Assembly: GCA_905373305.1 (NCBI GenBank)
Contig: CAJPSM010000015.1
Coordinates: forward strand, 1 to 20,279
DNA: 20,279 nt
Source: an uncultured Streptococcus sp.
GTDB taxonomy: Bacteria > Bacillota > Bacilli > Lactobacillales > Streptococcaceae
Direction of reading: 5' to 3'
In this document: one piece after another, positions 6,732 through 14,227 of the stretch
Position numbering within the stretch: position 1 is the first letter of the stretch
Layout: every line of letters begins with the position of its first letter
Notes under the pieces: model-generated
What the model was told of the DNA's origin: nothing
Seen by the model: the letters and a program-made list of their open reading frames with translations, nothing else
Database searches by the model: none
Made by a program: the position numbers and the translations under genes

Positions 6732-7199
6732 CTAAATCAAATCTGCCTCTTGGAGAGCTGTCTGAACAGTCTCTAATGGTAAATGGGTCAACTCGGTGCC
6801 TTTTTCGTGATAAAGGTACTGGGCATAGTCATCCATTCGGTACTGGTTGATATAAACCACGCGCTTGCAACCAACTTGTAGCAGTTGTTTGGTACAGTTC
6901 AGACAAGGGAAATGGGTCACATAGGCTGTAAATCCTCTTGGAACCCCTCGTTCAGCCCCTTGTAAGATGGCATTGACCTCAGCGTGAAGGGTTCGGACAC
7001 AGTGACCTTCAATGACCAGACATTCGTGATCGATACAGTGCTCCGTTCCTGATACAGAACCATTGTAGCCTGTTGAAATGACTTTATTGTCCTTAACGAG
7101 GACAGCTCCCACCTTGGCACGTTTGCAGGTCGAACGATTGGCAATCAGTAAGGCCTGGGCTGCAAAGTACTCATCCCAAGCCAGTCTTTTTTCTGTCAT
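6732..7199 (-). CDS. Deoxycytidylate deaminase family protein (ComEB-like)
   Basis: This 155-aa zinc-dependent deaminase probably converts dCMP to dUMP, feeding thymidylate synthesis. The zinc and catalytic motifs are intact: HAE at residues 72-74 (His ligand and proton-shuttle Glu) and PCLNC at 98-102 (two Cys ligands). It resembles B. subtilis ComEB, named for its place in a competence operon, but no comEA or comEC gene lies beside it here. A GGAG ribosome site precedes the ATG. It starts 18 nt after the tetR stop, so the two are probably cotranscribed, and a terminator follows. Substrate choice (dCMP or another cytosine nucleotide) is inferred from family membership. Confidence 0.88.
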   Translation of the reverse strand: MTEKRLAWDEYFAAQALLIANRSTCKRAKVGAVLVKDNKVISTGYNGSVSGTEHCIDHECLVIEGHCVRTLHAEVNAILQGAERGVPRGFTAYVTHFPCLNCTKQLLQVGCKRVVYINQYRMDDYAQYLYHEKGTELTHLPLETVQTALQEADLI

Positions 7200-7217
7200 A
7201 ATTCTTCTCCTTATCCC

Positions 7218-7775
7218 CTATTTTTTGAAAAATGGCAAGCGTAAATCTGCAATCTTTTCAGCTGGAACCTTCATTCCATCCTTGATCCATTTGAGCAGAA
7301 CCGATACGATGGCAGAGCTCCAAAAGGAATGAAGGTAGCTGCTAACGCCTTTTGACTTTCCGTGGTATTTTTCCAAAAATTCCTGCATGGCTTGGACAAA
7401 AATCTTTTCTAAGTGGTAGTCCAGAGCAAGTTGGATAACCTTGGCTTCTTTCTTGGCTGCTCGAAAAAGATGCACCCAGACCAGATAAAGATCGGTTTTG
7501 ACATCGTAGTGGCTCAACTGTTCCATAATGTTATGGACACTGCGTTTAAAGACACTTTCTAAAATCGCTTCCTTGGAGTCATAATTGCGATAAAAGGCAG
7601 CGCGTGAGACACCGGCCCGCTTGACCAACTCTGAGATACTAATCTTAGCCAAGTCTTTTTTCTCCAGAAGTTGCAAAAGCGCTGTTTCAATTGCTTCTCT
7701 GGTCAAAGAATTGGATTCTTGATTGGATTTTCTGAGATTTTCAAGAGATTTTTCAGATATTTTACGTTCAGACAT
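7218..7775 (-). CDS. TetR/AcrR family transcriptional regulator
   Basis: This 185-aa regulator has an N-terminal TetR DNA-binding domain (about residues 24-73). The recognition helix region contains ISELVKRAGVSRAAFYRNYD, very typical of the family. The C-terminal ligand/dimerisation half resembles the DhaS-like TetR group, but the ligand cannot be read from sequence. A polar N-terminal extension of about 20 residues precedes the HTH. Its promoter diverges from that of degV and overlaps a perfect inverted repeat, so autoregulation and control of degV are likely. The deaminase gene follows in the same unit. Confidence 0.9.
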   Translation of the reverse strand: MSERKISEKSLENLRKSNQESNSLTREAIETALLQLLEKKDLAKISISELVKRAGVSRAAFYRNYDSKEAILESVFKRSVHNIMEQLSHYDVKTDLYLVWVHLFRAAKKEAKVIQLALDYHLEKIFVQAMQEFLEKYHGKSKGVSSYLHSFWSSAIVSVLLKWIKDGMKVPAEKIADLRLPFFKK

Positions 7776-7834
7776 AACAATTTCTTTCTACTTGTGACAA
7801 CAGAGAGGTGGTACTTTTGTTTCAAGGGCTTTCA

Positions 7835-7843
7835 TGATATAAT
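7835..7843 (+). promoter_or_regulatory. degV promoter (extended -10)
   Basis: TGATATAAT is a perfect extended -10 element on the plus strand. The -35 region is poor (TTTTGT near 7815-7820). The predicted start is near 7850, giving a leader of about 50 nt. That leader contains the inverted repeat at 7862-7886 and a GGAGA ribosome site 6 nt before the degV ATG. Confidence 0.75.
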
Positions 7844-7870
7844 TGTAAAAAAAGACAGAACCTTTGTCAA
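7842..7870 (-). promoter_or_regulatory. tetR promoter
   Basis: The minus strand carries a consensus -35 TTGACA (complement of 7865-7870), an exact 17-nt spacer and -10 TACAAT (complement of 7842-7847). The predicted start is near 7835, with a leader of about 60 nt. The -35 lies within the left arm of the inverted repeat at 7862-7886, and the -10 overlaps the degV -10. Confidence 0.8.
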
Positions 7871-7886
7871 TGTATAAGTGACAAAG
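7862..7886. promoter_or_regulatory. Inverted repeat, probable TetR-family operator
   Basis: CTTTGTCA (7862-7869) and TGACAAAG (7879-7886) form a perfect 8-bp dyad with a 9-bp centre. The dyad covers the tetR -35 element and lies downstream of the predicted degV start. A related TTGTGACAA sits nearby at about 7793-7801. Dyads in divergent control regions are the usual sites of TetR-family repressors. It could instead act as an RNA hairpin in the degV leader. Confidence 0.6.
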
Positions 7887-7899
7887 ATGGAGAATTTCT

Positions 7900-8745
7900 A
7901 TGACTTGGAAGATTGTGGCTGACTCGGGTTGTGATTATCGTCAATTGGTAACTCCCGCTATCGATACTGAATTTATCAGTGTTCCTTTAACCATTCAAGT
8001 GGCTGATCAGGTCTTTATCGATGATGCTAATCTCGACATTGATCGTATGATGGAAACCATGTATGCGACTTCTGAGGCTTCAAAATCAGCTTGCCCTAGC
8101 CCTGATGATTACTTGCGTGCATTTGAAGGTGCTAAGCATATCTTTGTCGTTACCATCACTGGTACTCTTTCAGGCAGCCATAATAGTGCACAACTCGCTA
8201 AAAATATCTACCTCGAAGAACACCCTGACACTCAGATTCATGTTATCGATAGTTTATCTGCAGGTGGGGAAGTTGATTTGATTGTCGAAAAAATCAATGA
8301 CTTGATTGACCAAGGACTTTCTCATGAGGAAATTGTTGAAGCTATCACAGCCTACCAAGAAAAAACGAAGTTGCTCTTTGTCCTTGCTAAGGTTGATAAC
8401 TTAGTTAAAAATGGCCGTTTAAGTAAGCTTATCGGTACGGTCGTTGGTCTTCTCAACATCCGTATGGTTGGGGAAGCAAGTGAAACTGGAACCCTAGAGC
8501 TTCTTCAAAAGGCTCGTGGTGCTAAAAAGTCCCTTCAAGCAGCCTATGAAGAACTCATCAAGGCTGGCTATGCTGGTGGTCGTATCATCATGGCTCATCG
8601 CAGCAATGAAAAATTCTGTCAGCAATTGTCAGACCGCTTGCTGGAAACATTCCCACAAGCCAATATCAAAATCCTCCCAACGTCTGGTCTCTGCAGTTTC
8701 TATGCAGAAGATGGCGGTCTGTTGATGGGATATGAAATTAACTAA
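7900..8745 (+). CDS. DegV family fatty-acid-binding protein
   Basis: This 281-aa cytoplasmic protein is of the DegV (FakB-like) family, whose members bind a fatty acid in a deep pocket. FakB proteins present the fatty acid to FakA for phosphorylation before phospholipid synthesis. Supporting motifs are the opening KIVADSGCDY, the TITGTLSGSHNSA loop (about residues 85-97, with the conserved Thr-Leu-Ser-Gly-Ser) and VIDSLSAGGE (115-124). The length is normal. No FakA gene is present in the window. It has an extended -10 promoter, a GGAGA ribosome site and its own terminator. The divergent TetR gene may control it. Confidence 0.88.
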   Translation: MTWKIVADSGCDYRQLVTPAIDTEFISVPLTIQVADQVFIDDANLDIDRMMETMYATSEASKSACPSPDDYLRAFEGAKHIFVVTITGTLSGSHNSAQLAKNIYLEEHPDTQIHVIDSLSAGGEVDLIVEKINDLIDQGLSHEEIVEAITAYQEKTKLLFVLAKVDNLVKNGRLSKLIGTVVGLLNIRMVGEASETGTLELLQKARGAKKSLQAAYEELIKAGYAGGRIIMAHRSNEKFCQQLSDRLLETFPQANIKILPTSGLCSFYAEDGGLLMGYEIN

Positions 8746-8758
8746 GATTATGAGCAAC

Positions 8759-8787
8759 AAGAGATGCCAAGCATCTCTTTTTTTTTT
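8759..8787 (+). terminator. Rho-independent terminator of degV
   Basis: A perfect 9-bp stem (8759-8767 and 8771-8779) with a CAA loop runs into a T-tract through 8787. It lies 13 nt after the degV stop codon and runs directly into the promoter of the next gene. Confidence 0.92.
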
Positions 8788-8788
8788 G

Positions 8789-8797
8789 TGGTACAAT
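8789..8797 (+). promoter_or_regulatory. Extended -10 promoter giving a probable leaderless mRNA
   Basis: TGGTACAAT is an extended -10 placed directly after the degV terminator T-tract. TACAAT ends at 8797, so the usual start point about 7 nt downstream is at or next to 8804, the A of the flavoprotein ATG. There is no ribosome-binding site between them. No -35 is seen. Confidence 0.65.
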
Positions 8798-8803
8798 AGA
8801 GCT

Positions 8804-9985
8804 ATGAAACATTTTGATACTATTATTATCGGTGGAGGGCCTGCTGGCATGATGGCTACGATTTCTAGTAGCTTTTATGGACAGAAAACTCTTCTCATCG
8901 AAAAAAATCGGAAACTCGGAAAAAAATTGGCTGGAACGGGCGGTGGTCGTTGCAATGTAACTAACAACGGAACTCTAGATGACCTACTGGCTGGCATTCC
9001 TGGAAATGGACGCTTTCTATATAGTGTCTTTTCCCAGTTTGATAACCATGATATTATCAACTTTTTCACCGAAAACGGTGTTAAACTTAAGGTTGAGGAC
9101 CACGGCCGCGTCTTTCCTGCCAGTGACAAGTCTCGGACCATTATAGAGGCGCTGGAGAAGAAAATCACTGAACTAGGTGGTCAAGTTACGACTCAAACAG
9201 AAATTGTTTCGGTTAAAAAGGTAGATGACCAGTTTGTCCTGAAGTCCGCGGACCAGACCTTCACTTGTGATAAACTCATTGTCACAACTGGTGGTAAATC
9301 TTATCCTTCTACAGGTTCGACCGGATTTGGTCACGAGATTGCCCGCCATTTTAAGCACACCATTACTGAGCTTGAGGCTGCTGAAAGTCCTTTGTTAACA
9401 GATTTTCCGCATAAGGCCTTGCAGGGAATTTCACTAGACGATGTGACCTTAAGCTATGGTAAGCATGTCATCACTCACGATCTGCTCTTTACCCACTTTG
9501 GTCTATCCGGTCCTGCTGCTCTGCGTATGTCAAGCTTTGTCAAGGGTGGAGAGGTTCTCTCGCTAGATGTTTTGCCTCAACTTTCTGAGAAGGACTTAGC
9601 TGCATTTCTAGAAGAAAATCGGGAAAAATCCTTGAAAAATGCTTTAAAAACTTTGCTTCCAGAACGTTTGGCAGAATTTTTGGTGCAAGGCTATCCTGAC
9701 AAAGTCAAACAGCTGACTGAGAAAGAACGGGAACAACTTCTCCAGTCCATCAAGGCCCTCAAAATCCCTGTCACTGACAAAATGTCTCTGGCTAAGTCCT
9801 TCGTCACCAAAGGAGGCGTCAGTCTTAAGGAAATCAATCCTAAAACCCTTGAAAGTAAGCTAGTCTCTGGGCTCCACTTTGCTGGCGAGGTACTGGATAT
9901 CAATGCCCACACGGGTGGGTTTAACATCACTTCTGCCCTCTGTACCGGCTGGGTGGCAGGCTCAAATCCAATAAATACCAAATAA
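8804..9985 (+). CDS. BaiN/RdsA family NAD(P)/FAD-dependent oxidoreductase (HI0933-like)
   Basis: This 393-aa flavoprotein has an N-terminal Rossmann FAD site, IIIGGGPAG (residues 7-15), and the family signature GGGRCNVTN (46-54). The C-terminal FAD-contacting segment contains GEVLDINAHTGGFNI. The family is known as HI0933-like, and bile-acid-processing BaiN belongs to it, but the substrate in streptococci is not evident. I place the start at ATG 8804 (MKHFDTIIIGG). A longer reading from 8732 would run through the degV stop and terminator and adds no family sequence. The start appears leaderless. The DUF1697 and Nudix genes follow at 13 and 10 nt, so this is probably a three-gene operon. Confidence 0.9.
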   Translation: MKHFDTIIIGGGPAGMMATISSSFYGQKTLLIEKNRKLGKKLAGTGGGRCNVTNNGTLDDLLAGIPGNGRFLYSVFSQFDNHDIINFFTENGVKLKVEDHGRVFPASDKSRTIIEALEKKITELGGQVTTQTEIVSVKKVDDQFVLKSADQTFTCDKLIVTTGGKSYPSTGSTGFGHEIARHFKHTITELEAAESPLLTDFPHKALQGISLDDVTLSYGKHVITHDLLFTHFGLSGPAALRMSSFVKGGEVLSLDVLPQLSEKDLAAFLEENREKSLKNALKTLLPERLAEFLVQGYPDKVKQLTEKEREQLLQSIKALKIPVTDKMSLAKSFVTKGGVSLKEINPKTLESKLVSGLHFAGEVLDINAHTGGFNITSALCTGWVAGSNPINTK

Positions 9986-9998
9986 GAAAGGAAGTCCT

Positions 9999-10520
9999 TT
10001 GGAACATATTATTTTACTAAGAGGCATTACTCCTAATGGAAAAAATGCTATCCCGAAAATGTCTTATTTGGTAAATATTTTGACAGAAGCTGGTTTTCAA
10101 CACGTTCGAACCTATATTCAAAGTGGGAATATCATTCTTGAAAGTGACTTAGATTTAGAAGAAATACGAGAACGCGTCCATACTCTGATAAAGGAAAAAA
10201 TTGGAGCCGACTTAAAAATGGTTATCAAGAATAAGAACGATCTTGAAAAGATTGTTCATGAGAACCCGTTTAGAGAAGACTATCTTCATGATCGTGTACA
10301 TGTGATTCTTTATCAGGGATTTATCCAAAGTCTGCCACTAGAAAAATTAAAAGCTGACTATGGCGAAGAAGAAATTTGTATAGGCGATCACTGTCTCTAC
10401 CTCTATCTCCCTAGAACTGCAAAACAAAAAAAGCTCAACACCAACTATCTTGAAAAACTTTTTGGCGTGGATTTAACCATGCGAAAGTTAAACGTAGTAG
10501 AAAAATTACTAACAAAATAG
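9999..10520 (+). CDS. DUF1697 domain-containing protein
   Basis: This 173-aa soluble protein of unknown function has the DUF1697 opening HIILLRGITPNGKNAIPKM and the segment TYIQSGNIIL. The start is a TTG at 9999-10001, supported by an AAAGGAAG ribosome site with about 6 nt spacing and by the position of the family's N-terminal ILLRGI motif. No other ATG would keep that motif. It lies 13 nt after the flavoprotein gene and 10 nt before the Nudix gene, so it is likely cotranscribed with both. The C-terminal RTAKQKKLNTNYLEKLFG is also typical. No biochemical role can be assigned. Confidence 0.85.
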   Translation: MEHIILLRGITPNGKNAIPKMSYLVNILTEAGFQHVRTYIQSGNIILESDLDLEEIRERVHTLIKEKIGADLKMVIKNKNDLEKIVHENPFREDYLHDRVHVILYQGFIQSLPLEKLKADYGEEEICIGDHCLYLYLPRTAKQKKLNTNYLEKLFGVDLTMRKLNVVEKLLTK

Positions 10521-10530
10521 GAAAAACAAT

Positions 10531-10986
10531 ATGAACAGACGAGAATTAGTCGAATTTGTCAACATGTGCATGATTAAAAACGGTGACAAGGTTCTGGTCC
10601 AAGATCGAGTTAGTCCCGACTGGCCTGGCATCACTTTCCCTGGCGGGCATGTAGAGCGCGGGGAATCTTTTACCGATGCAGTTATCAGAGAAATCAAGGA
10701 AGAAACTGGTCTGACTATTTCCAGACCCCAACTTTGTGGAATCAAAAACTGGTACGACGAGGAGGATTATCGGTATGTCGTCCTCTTTTACAAAACAGAA
10801 CACTTTACTGGTGAACTCCAGTCTTCAGACGAAGGGAAAGTCTGGTGGGAGGATTTTGACAATCTATCTCATCTAAAACTTGCAACTGAGGATATGTCTG
10901 ATATGCTTCGTGTTTTTCTAGAAGAGGGTCTCAGTGAATTCTTCTACTATAAAGACGGCGATGACTGGCTTTATGAGTTAAAATAA
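10531..10986 (+). CDS. Nudix hydrolase
   Basis: This 151-aa Nudix enzyme has a complete Nudix box at residues 39-61: GHVERGE, seven residues, then REIKEETGL. The box carries the Mg-binding glutamates needed to hydrolyse a nucleoside diphosphate linked to another group. FPGGHVE before the box and a C-terminal WWEDFDNL segment suggest the MutT/8-oxo-dGTPase branch, but the substrate cannot be read from sequence. Cotranscription with a flavoprotein might suggest oxidative damage control, which is weak inference. The start follows an AGGA-type site about 9 nt upstream. It ends at the bidirectional terminator shared with the facing acetyltransferase. Confidence 0.9.
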   Translation: MNRRELVEFVNMCMIKNGDKVLVQDRVSPDWPGITFPGGHVERGESFTDAVIREIKEETGLTISRPQLCGIKNWYDEEDYRYVVLFYKTEHFTGELQSSDEGKVWWEDFDNLSHLKLATEDMSDMLRVFLEEGLSEFFYYKDGDDWLYELK

Positions 10987-10998
10987 AAGAGCAGAAAA

Positions 10999-11044
10999 AA
11001 ATGACCTGAGCATCAAACTCTAACTTTTGAAGCTCAGGTCATTT
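10999..11044. terminator. Bidirectional terminator between convergent genes
   Basis: Perfect 13-bp arms (10999-11011 and 11032-11044) enclose a 20-nt loop that has its own TCAAA/TTTGA dyad. A-rich sequence on one side and T-rich sequence on the other give usable T-tracts in both directions. It serves the Nudix gene (plus) and the acetyltransferase gene (minus), whose stop codon begins 1 nt away. Confidence 0.88.
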
Positions 11045-11045
11045 C

Positions 11046-11591
11046 TTAGTTCTTTTTAATCTGATAATAAATAAGATCCGCAACGTAGTCTTTTCTCTCA
11101 ACCCCATTGGCAATGGTTTTTAGATAGGTCATTCCAGCTTTTTCCATGACTCGGCCTGAAGCTGGATTGAGACTGGCATATCTTGCTCTGACTTTTTGAA
11201 AGCCTGCTTGAGTAAAACAGAAGTCTAACACAGCTTTCAAGGCCTCCGTCATCATACCTTGGCCCCAATAATTTTTTCCTAAAATATACCCAATTTCACA
11301 ACTTGAATCGTCTTCATCCATTGAAACGATGCTAATATCTCCAATCACTTGCTCTGGATTGTCTTTGAGACAAATGGCCCATTTGTAATAGTTGGGATTA
11401 GCATAGGAAGCAACCCAATTTCGAATCGAGTTTCGAGTTACCTCAAGATTCGGATGGGGATCCCAGGTGACATAGGTCAGATTATCAGCAGACGAAGCCC
11501 AATTTTGAAACATGGCTTCCGCATCACTCTCCACAAATCTTCTCAAGATTAAACGGTCTGTCTGTAACGTTTGCGTACCGATTGCTTCCAT
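11046..11591 (-). CDS. GNAT family N-acetyltransferase, RimJ/RimL type
   Basis: This 181-aa GNAT enzyme transfers acetyl from acetyl-CoA to an amine. It opens with the RimJ/RimL-type TDRLILRRFVESDAEAMF and has the acetyl-CoA motif ILGKNYWGQGMMTEAL (about residues 103-118). The CoA-loop glycines are present, and NPASGRVMEKAGM follows, as in ribosomal-protein N-acetyltransferases (Acetyltransf_3). The target, a ribosomal protein or small molecule, is unknown. A GAGGT ribosome site lies about 8 nt before the ATG. It lies downstream of nadE across a hairpin array; I see no strong promoter of its own in 11592-11656, so expression may depend on read-through. Confidence 0.88.
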   Translation of the reverse strand: MEAIGTQTLQTDRLILRRFVESDAEAMFQNWASSADNLTYVTWDPHPNLEVTRNSIRNWVASYANPNYYKWAICLKDNPEQVIGDISIVSMDEDDSSCEIGYILGKNYWGQGMMTEALKAVLDFCFTQAGFQKVRARYASLNPASGRVMEKAGMTYLKTIANGVERKDYVADLIYYQIKKN

Positions 11592-11656
11592 GATGCGACC
11601 TCGCTTTCTATCTTTGGGAGTAGGTTTATACTTCCATTGCTCTACCTTACTCTCTA

Positions 11657-11845
11657 TTCAAGACGAGAAGCAAAGAAAGTCCACTGGATCTTCCTCGTTC
11701 TTCTGTTTCTAAACTCGGGGTAAAAAGGTCCCCCGGACTAACTCTCACTTTTTTATTTCAAGGTGAGAGGCTAAAAACCTCCACTGGAGGTTCCTCGTTT
11801 TCCCGTTTCTAGACTCGGGCTGAAAACCTCCACTGGAGGTTTTCA
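11657..11845 (-). repeat. Second terminator-like hairpin array, downstream of nadE
   Basis: Two degenerate copies of a unit of about 100 bp (roughly 11657-11755 and 11756-11845) lie 3' of nadE. Each holds two terminator-like stems. The stems are AACCTCC-AGT-GGAGGTT at 11823-11843 and 11776-11792, GTCC-GGG-GGAC with TTTTT at 11727-11739, and a decayed AGT-loop stem at 11679-11691. One linker recurs at 11692-11720 and 11792-11820 with 24 of 29 bases equal; another carries a CTCTCAC/GTGAGAG dyad (11742-11748, 11763-11769). The 20-mer TAAAAAGGTCCCCCGGACTA at 11721-11740 is identical to 148-167 in the livF array. Confidence 0.7.
11823..11843 (-). terminator. Terminator of pncB-nadE
   Basis: AAAACCTCC-ACT-GGAGGTTTT is a perfect 9-bp inverted repeat whose outer A/T pairs supply the T-tract. 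It overlaps the nadE stop codon (11843-11845) and is the gene-proximal unit of the surrounding hairpin array. Confidence 0.8.
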
Positions 11846-12667
11846 CTCCCAAAAGTCATCAAAGACGGTGATTGGTAAGTGGCGTTTGTGTTGGCCTTTA
11901 TGCCACCAGTTTTCGATTCTTGCTTGAGCTTCTGGGCTGATTGTTTTGCCTTCTAGGTAGTCATCAATCTCTGCATAAGTAACCCCAAGTGCCACTTCAT
12001 CAGCTAGACCTGGTTTGTCTTCTTCTAGGTCTGCGATGGGTACTTTTTCATAGAGGGCAGGGTCTGCGCCAAGCTCTTTCAAAAGTTGTTTCCCTTGGCG
12101 TTTATTGAGGCGGTAAAGAGGGAGAATATCCGCACCGCCGTCACCAAACTTGGTAAAGAAACCTGTGATATTTTCCGCAGCATGGTCTGTTCCAATGACC
12201 GCTCCGCTATGGGCTCCAGCAAGCGCATATTGAGCAATCATGCGGCTACGAGCCTTGATATTTCCTTTATTAAAATCCGTCATTGGACTGCCTGTAGCTT
12301 CTACCGCTAAGGCCATAGCATCAACAGAGTCCTTGATATTGACTACCACACTGACATCTGGTTGGATGAAAGCAAGGGCTTTTTGAGCGTCGTCTTCATC
12401 AGCTTGGACTCCATACGGCAGACGCACTGCGATAAATTTGTAGCTATCATCTCCAGTTTCTGCTCGCATTTCTTCCATGGCTAATTGTGCCAAGCGTCCT
12501 GCTAAAGTCGAGTCTTGTCCTCCAGAAATTCCTAGTACAAAACTTTTAAGAAAGGGATGTTTTTTCAGGTATTTTTTTAAGAAATCAATGGAACGACGGA
12601 TTTCTTCCTGGGCGTCAATCACTGGCTTGACACCTAGTTGTTGGATAATGGTCTCTTGCAAACTCAT
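11843..12667 (-). CDS. nadE: NH3-dependent NAD+ synthetase
   Basis: This enzyme converts deamido-NAD (NaAD), ATP and ammonia to NAD+, the last step of NAD synthesis. It is 274 aa, the short ammonia-dependent form without a glutaminase domain. The ATP-pyrophosphatase P-loop reads SGGQDST (residues 48-54), and the deamido-NAD-binding part contains GTDHAAENITGFFTKFGDGG and DLLPLYRLNKRQ-like sequence. The ATG overlaps the pncB stop (ATGA, 12664-12667), so translation is coupled to the gene for an earlier step of the same route. It ends inside a terminator hairpin. Confidence 0.96.
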   Translation of the reverse strand: MSLQETIIQQLGVKPVIDAQEEIRRSIDFLKKYLKKHPFLKSFVLGISGGQDSTLAGRLAQLAMEEMRAETGDDSYKFIAVRLPYGVQADEDDAQKALAFIQPDVSVVVNIKDSVDAMALAVEATGSPMTDFNKGNIKARSRMIAQYALAGAHSGAVIGTDHAAENITGFFTKFGDGGADILPLYRLNKRQGKQLLKELGADPALYEKVPIADLEEDKPGLADEVALGVTYAEIDDYLEGKTISPEAQARIENWWHKGQHKRHLPITVFDDFWE

Positions 12668-14124
12668 TCTTCTTCTCCTTCGCCAAGGGCTTCTTTGCGC
12701 ATCTTATCAATCAAGTCCATCTTATCTTGCCAAATATCACGCGCCAAATCTACTGGATAGTGCTGTGGATTGAGTACCCGTTTATACTCATCCCAAAGCT
12801 TGTCAAATTCCTTGCGAGCATAAGCCTGAATCTCAGGCAAACTAGGCAAATCGTAAACCAATTTCCCTTCTTTGAAGATGTCCACCAAAAGAGGAACAGC
12901 ATCAAAATTTCGAACAGTCTTCTTGATGTAAGTATAGGTCGGATGGAACATTTTGATTTCAGTCATGCTGGCAACATCAACACCGTCATAGGTGATGTAG
13001 TCACCTTCTGACTTGCCTTTTTCACGACTGGTAATACGCCAAACCTGTTTCTTACCTGGAGTAGATACTTTTTCAGCATTGCTTGAAAGCTTGATGGTAT
13101 TGCGCAGATGACCATTTTCATCTTCAATGGCCACAATCTTATAAACTGCGCCAAGAGCAGGCTGGTCATAGGCTGTAATCAGCTTGGTACCGACACCCCA
13201 GACATCGATCTTAGCCTTTTGCATCTTGAGGTTGAGGATGGTATTTTCATCAAGATCATTGGAGGCATAGATCTTAGCCTCTGTGAATCCAGCCTCGTCC
13301 AGTTGTTGACGGACTTTCTTGGAGATGTAGGCAATATCCCCAGAGTCGATACGGACACCCATAAAATTAATCTGGTCCCCCAACTCACGCGCCACTTGAA
13401 TAGCAGCTGGCACACCGATTCGAAGAGTATCATAAGTGTCAACCAGAAAGACACAATTTTTGTGGGTCGCCGCATAGGCCTTAAAGGCCTCATAGTCATT
13501 TCCATAAACTTGTACCAAGGCATGGGCATGGGTACCTAAGACAGGAATACCAAAGAGCTTCCCTGCTCGCACGTTGCTAGTTCCGTTGGCTCCACCAATT
13601 ACAGCCGCGCGTGTTCCCCAGATAGCTGCATCCATTTCTTGCGCACGACGTGTCCCGAACTCCATCAAAGGTTCATCCTCAATGACCGAACGAATACGTG
13701 CTGCCTTGGTCGCTATCAAGGTTTGAAAGTTAACGATGTTTAGGAGAGCAGTTTCGACCAATTGACATTGGGCTAGAGGTCCTTCCACCTGCACAATTGG
13801 CTCATTAGCAAAAACCAAGTCCCCTTCCTGAGCGGAACGAACCGTTAGTTCTAACTTGAGATTTCGGAGGTAGTCCAAGAATTCTCCATGATAGCCAAGT
13901 GACTCCAAGTAGTCAATATCGCTATCTGAAAAGCGCAAGTCTTCAAGATAATTTACAATTCTTTCCAAACCAGCAAAAACTGCATAGCCGTTGTTAAAGG
14001 GTTGCTGGCGGAAGTAAACCTCAAAAACCGCTTTCTTATTGTGAATTCCTTGGTCAAAGTAAACCTGCATCATGTTGATCTGGTACAAGTCTGTGTGCAA
14101 AGTTAAACTATCATCTGGATACAT
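12664..14124 (-). CDS. pncB: Nicotinate phosphoribosyltransferase
   Basis: This 486-aa enzyme converts nicotinic acid and PRPP to nicotinate mononucleotide in the Preiss-Handler salvage route. Streptococci generally depend on imported niacin, so the gene is central to NAD supply. Motifs include the N-terminal LHTDLYQINM, FGTRRAQ (about residues 156-162) and GTHAHALV (197-204), which carries a conserved active-site His. The ATG has an AGAAGGA ribosome site. The 3' end overlaps nadE by four bases. NadD (adenylyl transfer) and a niacin transporter are not in the window. The promoter at 14199-14227 overlaps a dyad that could bind a regulator. Confidence 0.96.
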   Translation of the reverse strand: MYPDDSLTLHTDLYQINMMQVYFDQGIHNKKAVFEVYFRQQPFNNGYAVFAGLERIVNYLEDLRFSDSDIDYLESLGYHGEFLDYLRNLKLELTVRSAQEGDLVFANEPIVQVEGPLAQCQLVETALLNIVNFQTLIATKAARIRSVIEDEPLMEFGTRRAQEMDAAIWGTRAAVIGGANGTSNVRAGKLFGIPVLGTHAHALVQVYGNDYEAFKAYAATHKNCVFLVDTYDTLRIGVPAAIQVARELGDQINFMGVRIDSGDIAYISKKVRQQLDEAGFTEAKIYASNDLDENTILNLKMQKAKIDVWGVGTKLITAYDQPALGAVYKIVAIEDENGHLRNTIKLSSNAEKVSTPGKKQVWRITSREKGKSEGDYITYDGVDVASMTEIKMFHPTYTYIKKTVRNFDAVPLLVDIFKEGKLVYDLPSLPEIQAYARKEFDKLWDEYKRVLNPQHYPVDLARDIWQDKMDLIDKMRKEALGEGEEE

Positions 14125-14198
14125 CTGTTTTCCTTCTTCCTTGTTTGTAAGCCATGAAAGCCTTTAGTCGCTTTCCCACCATCTGATGAATTAGTACT

Positions 14199-14227
14199 AT
14201 TATAACACATTTTATCGAGATTGATAA
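14199..14227 (-). promoter_or_regulatory. pncB-nadE promoter
   Basis: The minus strand shows -35 TTATCA (complement of 14222-14227), a 17-nt spacer and TATAAT (complement of 14199-14204) with an upstream TG (TGTTATAAT). The predicted start is near 14192. The leader of about 68 nt contains a small GAAAGC/GCTTTC hairpin (about 14142-14161). Confidence 0.78.

Noticed and set aside
8732..8803. Upstream in-frame ATG for the flavoprotein gene
   Set aside because: The extra 24 residues would be encoded by the degV stop region, its terminator hairpin and the T-tract. The FAD-binding N-terminus begins at ATG 8804.
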